Of a DNA stretch of 64,000 nt, positions 52,275-61,464 are shown piece by piece. Every line of letters starts with the position of its first letter. Within the stretch, counting starts at the first letter, position 1. This DNA comes from Tahibacter aquaticus. GTDB lineage: Bacteria > Pseudomonadota > Gammaproteobacteria > Xanthomonadales > Rhodanobacteraceae. A program made the position numbers and the translations under genes. Under the pieces are notes generated by a model. It saw only the letters and a program-made list of their open reading frames with translations. It ran no database searches and was not told the DNA's origin. The DNA lies in the NCBI RefSeq assembly GCF_004363655.1, contig NZ_SNZH01000003.1:53922-117921 (forward strand). Reading direction: 5' to 3'.

Positions 52275-53675
52275 CTACGCTTTGAACGTCAGCCATGGGC
52301 GCAGTTGCACCGCCGCACGCAGCAGGCCGGCTTGCTCCTGGCTGTGCAGCACAGGGCCTATCGGTTTGTAAGCGGAAGGATCTTCCTGCAGGCGGCGTTC
52401 TTCGCGCAGTGTGATGCAGCGCCACGTTGGACTACTTGCGCCGTCCTGGCGGACCTGGCGGCGCACGACCTGTCGCCGCAGCGCGCGGCCGGCGCCGTGG
52501 CTGCACGACCACAGCCAGTCGGGGTTGCCCAGTCCGGCGACCAGGTACGAGGCATCGCCCATCGAGCCCGGCAGCAAGGCCCAGTCGCCGGCATGCGCCG
52601 GCGTCGTGCCTTTGCGGTGCAGATGCAGGCCTTGCTCCGCTGCGACGAAGTTGTGCGGTACGTCGACCACGAGGCGGGAGGCATCTGCACCGACGCAGGA
52701 TTCCAGTGCTTCCCGCACCCATTCGGCGATCACTACACGGTTGAGCCAGGCATAACGTGCAGCGGTGCCCATTGCCGCCAGGCACTGCTGCGCCGCTGCG
52801 CCACGCAAGGCATACAGACCGCTGGGCGGGTGCTTGTGGCCCTGCTGCCAGGCTGATCTGGCCTGGTCCATCCAGCGCTGGCCGACATGGAAACCGACGC
52901 CGCGCGACCCGCTATGGATCATTACTGCCACTTCGCCCAGGCGCAGTCCGGCGGCATGAGCGATGTTGCGGTCGTGGATCGCTTCGACGATCTGGAATTC
53001 GACGAAGTGATTGCCCGAGCCGACCGTGCCCAGGTCGGCAGCGCGCACGCGTTCGCGCGTACCGACCAGGTGCTCGGGAGCGTAGGCGGGGTCGGCGACG
53101 AGACCGTCCAGGCCTACGCAGCCGGCAACTTCGCGCAACAGCCGCGCGCGGTCGGCCGCTGCCCAGACTCCCTCGGCGGCCAGCTCGTCCAGGCAGGCCC
53201 GTGGCCCCTGCGCGAACAAGGCACGGAATGCCTGCGAAGGCACCGGTACGTCGGTTTCGCCGACCAGCAGGCGCCGCGTCAGGTGGCGGATCCAGCGCGG
53301 TTCGTGCGCGGCCAGCGCATCCTGGCGCAGGCCGGTGGTAATCAGGCGCATGCCGCAGTAGATGTCGGTGCCGATGGCGGCGGGAATGACGACGTCGGCG
53401 TCGGTGGCGACGATGCTGCCGACTGGAGCCAGGCTGCCGGGATGAAAGTCGGGCGTGGCGCAGGCGCAGCGTACCGGCTGTGGCCGGTCCGGCCAGCCGA
53501 CGCCGGCAAAGTCGAGCAACTGGGAAACCGCCTTGGCTTCAAGCGGCAGATCGTGGGGAAGGAGAATGCGTGCTTCGCTGTGGCCGCGGCGAACCTGATA
53601 GACCGCGCCGTGTTGTTCGAGCGCAATGCCGTGCCGGGCGAAAGCCCGTTGCAGACGAGTAGGGGAAGAAGACAT
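52275..53675 (-). CDS. rtcB: RtcB-type RNA ligase
   Basis: 466 residues from ATG 53675. ATPDFHPGSLAPVGSIVAT, then GTDIYCGMRLI (metal-binding Asp/Cys; DIYCGM where most have DIGCGM), GTVGSGNHFVEFQ, IHSGSRGVG and the guanylylated-His site SCSHGAGRAL are all visible. It seals RNA 2',3'-cyclic phosphate to 5'-OH ends, for tRNA or rRNA repair. No archease or RtcA/RtcR gene is next to it. It has its own terminator. Confidence 0.92.
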   Translation of the reverse strand: MSSSPTRLQRAFARHGIALEQHGAVYQVRRGHSEARILLPHDLPLEAKAVSQLLDFAGVGWPDRPQPVRCACATPDFHPGSLAPVGSIVATDADVVIPAAIGTDIYCGMRLITTGLRQDALAAHEPRWIRHLTRRLLVGETDVPVPSQAFRALFAQGPRACLDELAAEGVWAAADRARLLREVAGCVGLDGLVADPAYAPEHLVGTRERVRAADLGTVGSGNHFVEFQIVEAIHDRNIAHAAGLRLGEVAVMIHSGSRGVGFHVGQRWMDQARSAWQQGHKHPPSGLYALRGAAAQQCLAAMGTAARYAWLNRVVIAEWVREALESCVGADASRLVVDVPHNFVAAEQGLHLHRKGTTPAHAGDWALLPGSMGDASYLVAGLGNPDWLWSCSHGAGRALRRQVVRRQVRQDGASSPTWRCITLREERRLQEDPSAYKPIGPVLHSQEQAGLLRAAVQLRPWLTFKA

Positions 53676-54004
53676 GTGGAACCTGCTGATAGGCACAGAC
53701 AAACGCACCCCGGAAATTCGGAGTGGGTCAGGGCAATCAGCAGCCGCAAGGGCGACCACATGGAATCACGCGGGATTGGCCGGCGTCAATCGGCGCACTG
53801 GTCGCAACGCGTGGCAGCGGGGATAGCCCGCGCAACGGCGTTCTTGTTATCGTGCGGCTTGTCTCGCATTGCCCGGTCGTCGCCGTAGCCCGGTGCCGAT
53901 TGCAACATTGCCCGCCGATACTCGGCGCCAGGCGTGTCGGCTCCCGCTATCCCCTGAGTTACCGACGCTGTTCCGCGGGCGAGTCGGCGCTCGAAAGCCA
54001 TTGT
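53676..54004. other. Divergent non-coding interval between rtcB and rimK
   Basis: About 330 bp. No supported gene; ORFs crossing it are shadows. It should hold the promoters of both divergent genes, but I could not pick a convincing -35/-10 pair by eye. Confidence 0.4.
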
Positions 54005-54901
54005 ATGAATATTGCGATTTTGTCGCGTAATTCCAAATTGTACTCGACCCGGCGCCTGATCGAGGCAGGCCGCGCCCGCGGCCATCGCGTGCGTGTGCTG
54101 GATCCCCTGCGCTGTTACATGCGCATTTCGCCAGGCGAATTCAGCATTCACTACAAAGGCAAGCAGGTGGCCGACTATGCGGCGGTGATTCCGCGCATCG
54201 GTGCGTCCATCACCTTCTACGGTACGGCGGTGTTGCGCCAGTTCGAGATGATGGGCGTATATACCCCGAACAGTTCCGATGCGGTGCTGCGCGCGCGCGA
54301 CAAGTTGCGCTGCCTGCAGCTGCTGGCGCGGCAGGAGGTCGGCCTGCCCGATACGGTGTTCGGCGACAACCCCGACGACACTGCCGACCTTCTGGCTCTG
54401 CTGGGCGAACCGCCGCATGTGATCAAGCTCAACGAGGGATCGCAAGGCCAGGGCGTGCTGCTGGCGGAGAAGCGCTCTTCCTCGCAAAGCGTGATCGAGG
54501 CGTTTCGCGGCCTGTATGCGAATTTCCTCGTGCAGGAATTCATCCGCGAAGCCAAGGGCGCGGATATCCGTTGTTTCGTGGTCGGTGGCAAGGTGGTCGC
54601 GGCGATGCGGCGCCAGGCGCGTGCCGGCGAATTCCGTTCCAATCTGCATCGGGGCGGCACGGCGAGCGAAGTGGAATTGTCCGTGCGCGAACAGGAAATT
54701 GCCCTGCTGGCCGCGCGGACCATGCAGCTGAATGTCGCCGGCGTCGACCTGCTGCGTTCCAAGCGCGGTCCGCTCGTGCTGGAAGTCAATTCGTCGCCAG
54801 GTCTGGAAGGCATCGAGGCGGCCACTTCGGTCGACGTGGCTGGCGCCATCATCGACTACGTCTGCAGCAGCGCGCTCAAGCGAAAACGCCGCGGTATATA
54901 G
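54005..54901 (+). CDS. rimK: RimK-type ATP-grasp glutamate ligase
   Basis: 298 residues from ATG 54005, the usual family start ([20 protein letters not shown]). The long upstream frame is non-coding. ATP-grasp elements: [51 protein letters not shown]. In E. coli RimK adds Glu to ribosomal protein S6. The length matches. It lies divergent from rtcB. Confidence 0.93.
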   Translation: MNIAILSRNSKLYSTRRLIEAGRARGHRVRVLDPLRCYMRISPGEFSIHYKGKQVADYAAVIPRIGASITFYGTAVLRQFEMMGVYTPNSSDAVLRARDKLRCLQLLARQEVGLPDTVFGDNPDDTADLLALLGEPPHVIKLNEGSQGQGVLLAEKRSSSQSVIEAFRGLYANFLVQEFIREAKGADIRCFVVGGKVVAAMRRQARAGEFRSNLHRGGTASEVELSVREQEIALLAARTMQLNVAGVDLLRSKRGPLVLEVNSSPGLEGIEAATSVDVAGAIIDYVCSSALKRKRRGI

Positions 54902-55008
54902 ATAGCCGCGCAAGCCCAGTCGCTGTGCGCGAGACATGTGCCATTCGTCCTGCCTGTCAATGAAGCTTCGTTCATTCGTCAAGTAATGTCATCGTACGAA
55001 GATTGTCG

Positions 55009-55038
55009 TTGACAAGCCGTCGGAGGCTTGCCTAGCAT
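55009..55038 (+). promoter_or_regulatory. Sigma-70-type promoter
   Basis: TTGACA (55009-55014), 18-bp spacer, TAGCAT (55033-55038), about 80 bp before the GTG of the secreted protein at 55119. The -35 is a perfect consensus. Confidence 0.6.
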
Positions 55039-55118
55039 CGTCCGGCCGCTGTCCCAGGCCTTGCCGCAGACGGTGCGCAGGGGGCACACGTTTCCAGGGT
55101 TCCGACGGAGTGAGCGCA

Positions 55119-55598
55119 GTGAAAGGTATCGCCAAAGTGTTCGTGGTCGCGTTGGGTTTTGCACTGTCCTTCGCCGCGGTAGCAGCAGAAAAGCTGGACC
55201 CTGCCCTGCAGGCCACCACCAAAGAAAAGTTCGATGACCAGGCCGCGGCGATACGCTCGCAGATGAAGGCCGGCGGTCGCTGGGAGTTTGTCGATGCCGG
55301 CGAGCGCGACACGGTCGAAAAGCGCCTTGACGAAATCACTGCCCTGATGGCCAGCAGCAGCGAAGTAGGCGAGCTGCCCGGCGGCGACAAGGCCAAGCTG
55401 CTGGAAGCTCAGGAAGAGGTCAACGCCATCCTGACCAAGAAGGACGGCCGCCGGCTGATCTGCCAGAACGTTGCGCCGACCGGTTCCAACCGCAAGCAGA
55501 AGACCTGCACCACCTTTGCCGAGCGCGAACGCGAGCGGCGCGAATCGCAAAACTACCTGCGTAACGAAGTTCGCCAGGGCGGCCTTAGAACCAATTGA
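55119..55598 (+). CDS. Secreted helical protein of unknown function
   Basis: 159 residues from GTG 55119, with GGAG eight bases upstream. Signal peptide (about 1-23, ending VAA). The mature part is charged and helical (DDQAAAIRSQMKAG, ERDTVEKRLDEITALMASS), with a short Cys-containing loop (ICQNVAPTGSNRKQKTCTTF) and a basic tail. No domain recognised. It precedes the blaI/M56 pair but has its own promoter. Confidence 0.7.
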   Translation: MKGIAKVFVVALGFALSFAAVAAEKLDPALQATTKEKFDDQAAAIRSQMKAGGRWEFVDAGERDTVEKRLDEITALMASSSEVGELPGGDKAKLLEAQEEVNAILTKKDGRRLICQNVAPTGSNRKQKTCTTFAERERERRESQNYLRNEVRQGGLRTN

Positions 55599-55712
55599 CG
55601 GGAGAAGGGGGCGCCGCCGTCTGGTGTTGCGGCGGCGGCCCCGGATCTTGCGCTTGCGGCCGGGCAGGGGCTGGGGCATGCTGTACGAAGTCATTCGTTG
55701 AGTGGGGCTGCC

Positions 55713-56111
55713 GTGACTACACGTCGTGTTTCTGAATTGCCCAAGCCGACCGAGGCCGAACTCGCCATTCTTGGCGTCCTCTGGGAACGCGGTAGCGGTA
55801 CGGTCCGCGATGTGCACGAAGAGCTCTACGCACATGACGGCGGCGGCTATACCACTGCACTGAAACTGATGCAGGTCATGCATGCCAAGGGTCTGGTCGA
55901 ACGCGACGATTCCCAGCGCGCCCATGTGTTCCGGGCCGTCGTCAGCAAGGAACGCACCCAGAAGCGCTTCCTTTCCGACATGGTCAACCGGGTCTTCGAC
56001 GGTTCCGCCTCGCAGCTGGTGCTGCATGCCCTGGGCAGCCAGAGCGCGTCGCGGGAAGAGCTCAAGGAAATCCGTCAGCTGATCAATCGGCTGGACCGGG
56101 AGTCGAAATAA
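55713..56111 (+). CDS. BlaI/MecI-family repressor
   Basis: 132 residues from GTG 55713 (a TTG five codons upstream is possible). Winged helix KPTEAELAILGVLWERGSGT, then TTALKLMQVMHAKGLVERDD, and a C-terminal dimerisation helix region. BlaI proteins repress operons and are inactivated when a BlaR1-type M56 protease is triggered; the M56 gene follows with a one-base overlap (TAATG). The target here is unknown. Confidence 0.92.
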   Translation: MTTRRVSELPKPTEAELAILGVLWERGSGTVRDVHEELYAHDGGGYTTALKLMQVMHAKGLVERDDSQRAHVFRAVVSKERTQKRFLSDMVNRVFDGSASQLVLHALGSQSASREELKEIRQLINRLDRESK

Positions 56112-57850
56112 TGGACGCCGCCTTCGGGGGAATGGCGTCCGCCATGCAGTTGCTCGGCCTGGTATTACTGCATTTTCTCTGGCAGGGCGCGGCTATCGGT
56201 GCCGTGTTCGGCCTGCTGCGGCGCCAGCTCGGCGCCGGCGGCCCACGCTATACGCTGGGCATGATCTGTTTCTTCGCCTTGGCCGCAGCGCCCGTCGTGA
56301 CGGCACTGTGGCTCAGTGCCGACGGTGCTGTGGCAACGGCTGCGATCGCCCATGCCGCCGTCAGTACGGACGCAGGTACGGTCTATGCGATTCCGGGTGG
56401 TGCGCTGGGCGAGTGGATGGACTACCTGCCCTGGCTGGTTGCCTTCTGGGCGGCGGGTGTGGCACTGCTCAGCCTGCGCGCACTGATGCATTGGCGCGGT
56501 CTTAACCGCCTGATCCGCGGTGGCGTGGCCATGCCGGACTGGAGCGGCCGCCTGCGCCAGCTCTGCGCACGCTTCGGCCTGGGCAAGGTCGGCCTGCTGT
56601 ATTCCAGCGATGTGGAAACGCCGACCCTGGTCGGCTGGATACGTCCGGTCATTCTTTTGCCTGCCGCCGTCGCGCTGGGTTTCCCGGCCGCGCAGATCGA
56701 GCTGATTCTCGCGCACGAGCTTGGCCACCTGCGTCGCTGGGACCATCTAGTCAACCTGTTCCAGGTCGTTGTCGAAACCGTTCTGTTCTACCACCCGGTC
56801 GTGCATTGGATTTCGCGCGACCTGCGCGACCAGCGTGAAATCTGCTGCGACTCGCTGGTGCTGGGACTGGGCCAGGCCAATCCGCGCGACTACGTCGCCA
56901 CCCTGGCCGATCTGGAGCAATTGCGCCTGGAAGGCCCGGCGTCGCTGGCGTTGTCGGCCACGGGCGGCGTGCTGCTCGAGCGCGTACAGCATATTGCCAA
57001 GGTGCCGACGACGCGGCTGGATCTGCGCGCGCCGGTGCGCCTGCTGCCGCTGCTGGTCGTCGGTGCCGCCGTCATGGTGCTGGGCTACGCACAGCGGGCG
57101 ACCTGGGAAAACAGCTCCATGCTTACTTTGCTGGCGCCGCAACAGATCCGCGAGTTGCTGCAGCGCGAGCCGGTGCAGATCCGCCTGGCCGCGCCGGCTG
57201 TCGGCGATCTGGCGGTAGACCGCCGTTCGCTGCGCCTGCCGCGTCTGCCCGTGCTGACGGAGGCTGCGCCCGAGGCTGGTCCGCTGCCGGCCGTGAGCCT
57301 GCTGCAACCCGCTGTGACGCCTGTCGCGCCGGAAACCAAACCTGTCGCAACGGTCGAGCCCGCTGCGGTCGCGCCCGCGCCGCTCGCCAGTATTCCTGCC
57401 GTTGCGCCGGCCGCACCGCCGACCGAAGCCACGCCTGGTCCGCTGGAATCGGCAACGCTGCGCGAGCCGATGACGGCCCACGCGGTACAGCCGGGCTATC
57501 CGGAGCGCGCCTTGCTGCGTGGCGTCAGCGGCAACGTGCGGCTGTCCTATGTGCTGGATGAAGACGGCCGCGTGCGCGACGTCAAGGTGGAGCAGTCGAC
57601 CCCGGCAACAATCTTCGACACGGCAGCCGTGACTGCACTGCGCAAGTGGCGCTTCGTGCCCGGCAGCTTCGAGGCCGGCACTCGCCGCTACTCGCGCCAG
57701 TTCGTGTTCGCCCTCAACGGCGGTGTGGCGCAGCTGCCGGAAGAGAGCGTGGACCCGAACGACTGTCGCCTGGTTACCGGTACGCGCATCTGCCGCCGCG
57801 CCAGCGAGACGGTGCCGGTGGAGCTGCAAACCACCGCCGCGCTGGATTGA
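56111..57850 (+). CDS. BlaR1-like M56 metalloprotease fused to a TonB C-terminal domain
   Basis: 579 residues. An N-terminal membrane domain (four helices within about 10-130) leads to the M56 zinc protease with HELGH (202-206) and the second Glu in REICCD (about 243). After another helix (about 310-330) and a Pro/Ala-rich periplasmic linker (about 375-465), a TonB C-terminal domain ends the protein (REPMTAHAVQPGYPERALLR, VEQSTPATIFDTAAVTALRKW). Where BlaR1 has a penicillin-binding sensor, this protein has a TonB domain. It presumably cleaves the BlaI encoded upstream, on an unknown signal. Confidence 0.9.
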   Translation: MDAAFGGMASAMQLLGLVLLHFLWQGAAIGAVFGLLRRQLGAGGPRYTLGMICFFALAAAPVVTALWLSADGAVATAAIAHAAVSTDAGTVYAIPGGALGEWMDYLPWLVAFWAAGVALLSLRALMHWRGLNRLIRGGVAMPDWSGRLRQLCARFGLGKVGLLYSSDVETPTLVGWIRPVILLPAAVALGFPAAQIELILAHELGHLRRWDHLVNLFQVVVETVLFYHPVVHWISRDLRDQREICCDSLVLGLGQANPRDYVATLADLEQLRLEGPASLALSATGGVLLERVQHIAKVPTTRLDLRAPVRLLPLLVVGAAVMVLGYAQRATWENSSMLTLLAPQQIRELLQREPVQIRLAAPAVGDLAVDRRSLRLPRLPVLTEAAPEAGPLPAVSLLQPAVTPVAPETKPVATVEPAAVAPAPLASIPAVAPAAPPTEATPGPLESATLREPMTAHAVQPGYPERALLRGVSGNVRLSYVLDEDGRVRDVKVEQSTPATIFDTAAVTALRKWRFVPGSFEAGTRRYSRQFVFALNGGVAQLPEESVDPNDCRLVTGTRICRRASETVPVELQTTAALD

Positions 57851-57895
57851 GTCGCAATACGCAAGCGCATTCAGATCTTAACGTCAGAATCAAGG

Positions 57896-57918
57896 CGGCT
57901 TAACGGCGATTTAAGCCG
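57896..57918. promoter_or_regulatory. Palindrome CGGCTTAA-N7-TTAAGCCG
   Basis: Perfect 8-bp arms separated by seven bases, in the 303-bp gap between the M56 gene and the response regulator. The CTTAA...TTAAG core resembles sites used by BlaI or OmpR/PhoP-type regulators, both encoded next to it. A role as weak terminator for the M56 gene is possible too. Confidence 0.5.
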
Positions 57919-58153
57919 TCTCTTCCTAACATCACTGCCACTGTAATCCTGCGAACACTCCTGGTCAGGTCGTGACTAGCAGACTACGGTAATCGGGGCA
58001 GTAGCTATTTGGCCCAAGCGAGGTGCGTTCCCCCAATGGCACCTCCTTGGGCCAATCTTTTCTTGGCCTTTCGTGCCGCTTCCCGCCGCTCCGTTCCTTC
58101 GCCGCATCCTCTGCGCATCCCCCATTCGAAACGGAGTTCGTTAAAGTAGGCCT

Positions 58154-58840
58154 ATGCGCGTACTGGTAATCGAAGATAATCGTGACATCGCCGCCAATGT
58201 CGGCGACTTCCTCGAGGACAAGGGACACGTCGTCGACTTCGCCGGCGACGGCGTCACTGGCCTGCACCTGGCCGTGGTCAATGACTTCGACGCCATCGTG
58301 CTCGATCTCACCTTGCCCGGCATGGACGGCCTCGAAGTCTGCCGCAAGCTGCGCCAGGAGGCGCGCAAGCAGACGCCGGTACTCATGCTGACTGCCCGCG
58401 ACGCCCTCGATCACAAGCTTTCCGGCTTTGATTCCGGTGCCGACGACTACATGACCAAGCCGTTCGCCCTGCAGGAGCTGGAAGCCCGGCTGCTGGTGCT
58501 GGCACGGCGCGGCAAGGGTCCGCAAAGCCGGGTGCTGCAGGTAGCCGACCTCAGCTTCAACCTCGATACGCTCACCGTAAGCCGGGCCGGCAAGCAGATT
58601 CCGCTCAACCCGATCGGGCTCAAGCTGCTGCAGTTCCTGATGGAAGCCAGCCCGTCGGTCGTTACGCGCCAGGATCTGGAACATCGGGTCTGGGGCGAAG
58701 AGCTGCCGGACAGCGATTCCCTGCGCGTGCATATCCACGGCCTGCGCGCGGCGCTGGACAAGCCGTTCGACAAGCCGCTGATCCAGACCCGTCACGGTAT
58801 CGGCTATCGCATGGCCGATCCGGATGCGGCCAGCAGCTAA
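58154..58840 (+). CDS. OmpR-family response regulator
   Basis: 228 residues. Receiver domain with Asp51 (AIVLDLTLPGMDG), acidic pocket IEDN, Lys in MTKPF; a C-terminal Trans_reg_C winged helix (LNPIGLKLLQFLMEASPSVV, RVHIHGLRAALDKPF). It is followed 18 bp later by a histidine kinase. Signal and regulon unknown. Confidence 0.95.
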   Translation: MRVLVIEDNRDIAANVGDFLEDKGHVVDFAGDGVTGLHLAVVNDFDAIVLDLTLPGMDGLEVCRKLRQEARKQTPVLMLTARDALDHKLSGFDSGADDYMTKPFALQELEARLLVLARRGKGPQSRVLQVADLSFNLDTLTVSRAGKQIPLNPIGLKLLQFLMEASPSVVTRQDLEHRVWGEELPDSDSLRVHIHGLRAALDKPFDKPLIQTRHGIGYRMADPDAASS

Positions 58841-58858
58841 GCCGCAGTAATCGCACGA

Positions 58859-60154
58859 GTGCGCTACCGCCGCCGGCTACGCAGCCGCATCGTCATTTCC
58901 TTTGGCCTGTTCGGCATGGCCTTGACGGCGCTGTTCGCGCTGGCCGTGGTCGGCCTGCGCGGTACGCTGGAAGACCAGCTCATCAATGCCTCGTTGCAGG
59001 ACGGGGTGAACAAGTTCCTCGATTTCAAGCGGGAGCACCCGGAAGAAGGCGCCCAGTTCCCGTTTTCGCCGGTTACGGCGCTGATCGTCAGTGAACGCAA
59101 GTTCGCCAACGTGCCGTTTGCCTGGCAGAAGTACGGCACCGGCGTCTATGACATCCGCGAGGCCGACGAACACGGCCGCGAGCGCCCGTACAAGCTGGCC
59201 GTGCGCAAGGAGGCCGATCTCTGGGCTTTCTACCGCTACGACGTGGCCAAGGAAGAGTTGGGCGAACGCCAGCTGATTACTGCGCTGATCGTCGCCGTCA
59301 TCGTGTTCTCGGTGCTGGCTTTCGTGCTCGGTCTGTGGTCGGCGCGACGGGTAATGCGGCCAGTGGCCGACCTGGCCGAGCGCCTGCGTGCCTTCCGCAA
59401 CGGCGCGCCGCCGGAAAACCTGGCCGCCCACTACGCCAACGACGAAGTCGGCGAGCTGGCCGCGGCGCTGGACGACTATCGCGAGCGCCTGACCGAAATG
59501 GTCGAGCGGGATCGCGAATTCAATGCTGACGTCAGCCATGAGCTGCGTACGCCGCTGGCAGTCATCGCGACCACGGTCGAGTTGCTCATGGCGGCGCCGA
59601 ACCTGGCCGACAAATCGCGTGACCGGCTCAAGCGCATCGAGCGCGCCTCGCGCCAGTCCACCGAGCTGACCGAAGCACTGCTGCTGCTGTCGCGGCGCCA
59701 GCGCGAGGCGCCTAGCGACGGCGAGACCACCGATGTGGCGCGCGTGGCCGAGCAGGTGATCGAGGTCAACCGCACCCACCTCGCCAACAAACCGGTCGAA
59801 GTCATCCTGGAAGTGGACGAAGCGCTGGAAGTGGTCGCACCGTCCTCGGTCGTGGCCGTAGCCCTGACCAACCTGGTCGGCAATGCCTTCAAGTACACCC
59901 CTGCCGGCGAAGTGCGCGTGCGCATCGGCGACGGCAAGGTCGTGGTCGAGGACTCCGGTCCCGGTATCAAGCTGGAAGATGCCGAGCGCCTGTTCCAGCG
60001 CGGCTACCGCGGCGAGGGTGCGTCGGGCAAAGGCGCCGGCCTGGGCCTGGCCATTGTGCGGCGCCTGTGCGAGTTGTACGACTGGAAAGTCACGCTGCGT
60101 CCGCGCCCGCAGGGCGGGGCTGCGGCAACCCTCGATTTCCGCCTGCGCAAGTAG
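58859..60154 (+). CDS. Sensor histidine kinase
   Basis: 431 residues from GTG 58859. TM1 (about 11-33), a periplasmic sensor of about 105 residues (FKREHPEEGAQFPFSPVTAL), TM2 (about 139-160), HAMP, H-box His227 (ADVSHELRTPLAVI), N-box NLVGNAFKYTP, and G boxes VEDSGPGI and GAGLGLAIV are intact. It is the partner of the response regulator just before it. Sensor domain family not recognised. Confidence 0.95.
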   Translation: MRYRRRLRSRIVISFGLFGMALTALFALAVVGLRGTLEDQLINASLQDGVNKFLDFKREHPEEGAQFPFSPVTALIVSERKFANVPFAWQKYGTGVYDIREADEHGRERPYKLAVRKEADLWAFYRYDVAKEELGERQLITALIVAVIVFSVLAFVLGLWSARRVMRPVADLAERLRAFRNGAPPENLAAHYANDEVGELAAALDDYRERLTEMVERDREFNADVSHELRTPLAVIATTVELLMAAPNLADKSRDRLKRIERASRQSTELTEALLLLSRRQREAPSDGETTDVARVAEQVIEVNRTHLANKPVEVILEVDEALEVVAPSSVVAVALTNLVGNAFKYTPAGEVRVRIGDGKVVVEDSGPGIKLEDAERLFQRGYRGEGASGKGAGLGLAIVRRLCELYDWKVTLRPRPQGGAAATLDFRLRK

Positions 60155-60184
60155 CGCCGGCCGCCGCGGCTCAGTGACGCATCA

Positions 60185-60212
60185 GACCGCGGCCCTTTCG
60201 GCGGCCGCGGTC
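60185..60212. terminator. Hairpin between convergent kinase and ilvE genes
   Basis: GACCGCGGCC / GGCCGCGGTC, 10-bp perfect stem, 8-nt loop. Lies between two convergent stops (60154 and 60224). No T-run. Confidence 0.65.
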
Positions 60213-60223
60213 CCAGCCGGCGC

Positions 60224-61147
60224 TCACGCGTCCAGCGCTTCCAGCCAGCCGTACTTGTCCGGCGTCTTGCCCTGGAACAGGCCGAAGAACAGCTCCTGGA
60301 TGCGTGCCGTGACCGGGCCGGGCTTGCCGTCGCCGACCGGCTTGCCGTCGACCGAGCGGATCGGCGTGATTTCCGCCGCCGTGCCGACCATGAACAGCTC
60401 GTCGCACAGGTACAGGTATTCCCGCGGCAGGTCGCGCTCGATCACGCGGATGCCATTGTCCTCGGCCAGGGTAATGACCGAATGGCGGGTGATGCCATTG
60501 AGGATGGCGCTGGCCACCGGCGTGGTATGCAGCGCGCCGTTGAAGACCAGGAACAGGTTTTCGCCGGCGCCTTCGCTGAGCAGTCCGGTGGAAGCCAGGG
60601 CAATGCCTTCGCCGAAGCCCAGGCGCCGCGCTTCGCGTGCAATCAGCTGGCCGGAAAGGTAGTTGCCGCCGGCCTTGGCGCCGGCCGGGATGGTATTCGG
60701 GGCAAAACGCTGCCAGCTCGACACGCAGGCATCGATGCCTTTTTCCAGTACATCCGGCCCCAGGTACGGGCCCATTTCCCAGGTTGCCACGGTCACATCG
60801 GTCGGCGTGTCGGCAGAAAGGCCGAAACCGCCCAGTCCACGATAGGCGAGGGGACGCAAATACGCTTTGCGCAAATGGTTGGCCTTGATCACTTCGCGAC
60901 AGGCGGCGTTGATCTGGGCCAGATCGTAGGGAATGACCATGTCGTAGATCTTGGCCGACTGAAACAGGCGCTTGTTGTGGTCGCTCAGGCGAAAGATCTG
61001 CGGCCCGGCCGGCGTGTCGTAGCAGCGGATGCCTTCGAATACCGAGGAACCGTAGTGCAAGGCATGCGACATGACGTGCGTAGTCGCCTCGGCCCAGGGC
61101 TTGATGTGACCGTTTTGCCAGATGAATTCGGGGTATTGCATGGCCAT
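60224..61147 (-). CDS. ilvE: Branched-chain amino-acid aminotransferase
   Basis: 307 residues from ATG 61147. HALHYGSSVFEGIRCY, RPLAYRGLGGFGLS, GAKAGGNYLSGQL (PLP-binding Lys) and GLLSEGAGENLFLVFNG are characteristic of class IV BCAT. It interconverts Leu/Ile/Val and their keto acids. It lies alone. In this window it is the only branched-chain biosynthesis gene, apart from the Leu-rich attenuator at 51.9-52.1 kb. Confidence 0.95.
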   Translation of the reverse strand: MAMQYPEFIWQNGHIKPWAEATTHVMSHALHYGSSVFEGIRCYDTPAGPQIFRLSDHNKRLFQSAKIYDMVIPYDLAQINAACREVIKANHLRKAYLRPLAYRGLGGFGLSADTPTDVTVATWEMGPYLGPDVLEKGIDACVSSWQRFAPNTIPAGAKAGGNYLSGQLIAREARRLGFGEGIALASTGLLSEGAGENLFLVFNGALHTTPVASAILNGITRHSVITLAEDNGIRVIERDLPREYLYLCDELFMVGTAAEITPIRSVDGKPVGDGKPGPVTARIQELFFGLFQGKTPDKYGWLEALDA

Positions 61148-61464
61148 GGCAGGTTTACTCGCGCGGGACAAAGGCTTGAAAGCCTAGCGGTGGGTGGACG
61201 ATTTGCCTAGCGCACAAGCCCTGGGGGTTTTTGACGATTGAGTATGGCCAGCCATAAACAGTCGAATAGTTCACTGAAAAGACAATTGTTCACGGCCTTG
61301 GTTTAGCATACGTACAAGCAGGTTTGGCCTTGCGGCCCGATCGAGGGGGAGTCGGCAGGCGAGGGGAGCTCGCTACCGACGCTGTGAAATCCCATTCGGT
61401 GTGGCAGGGAAAAGCGGTCCGCTACAGAAGTAGCGGCGGCATCGGTTCTGATGGGGATGGGTTC
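61148..61464. other. Divergent intergenic region between ilvE and the repeat protein
   Basis: About 317 bp. Contains TTGACG followed by a TAAACA-like element near 61253, a plausible rightward promoter, and A+T-rich stretches before the ATG at 61465. No gene seen. Confidence 0.4.

Noticed and set aside
53786..54982. 398-codon minus-strand frame across rimK
   Set aside because: Shadow of rimK; the part outside rimK lacks a start signal.
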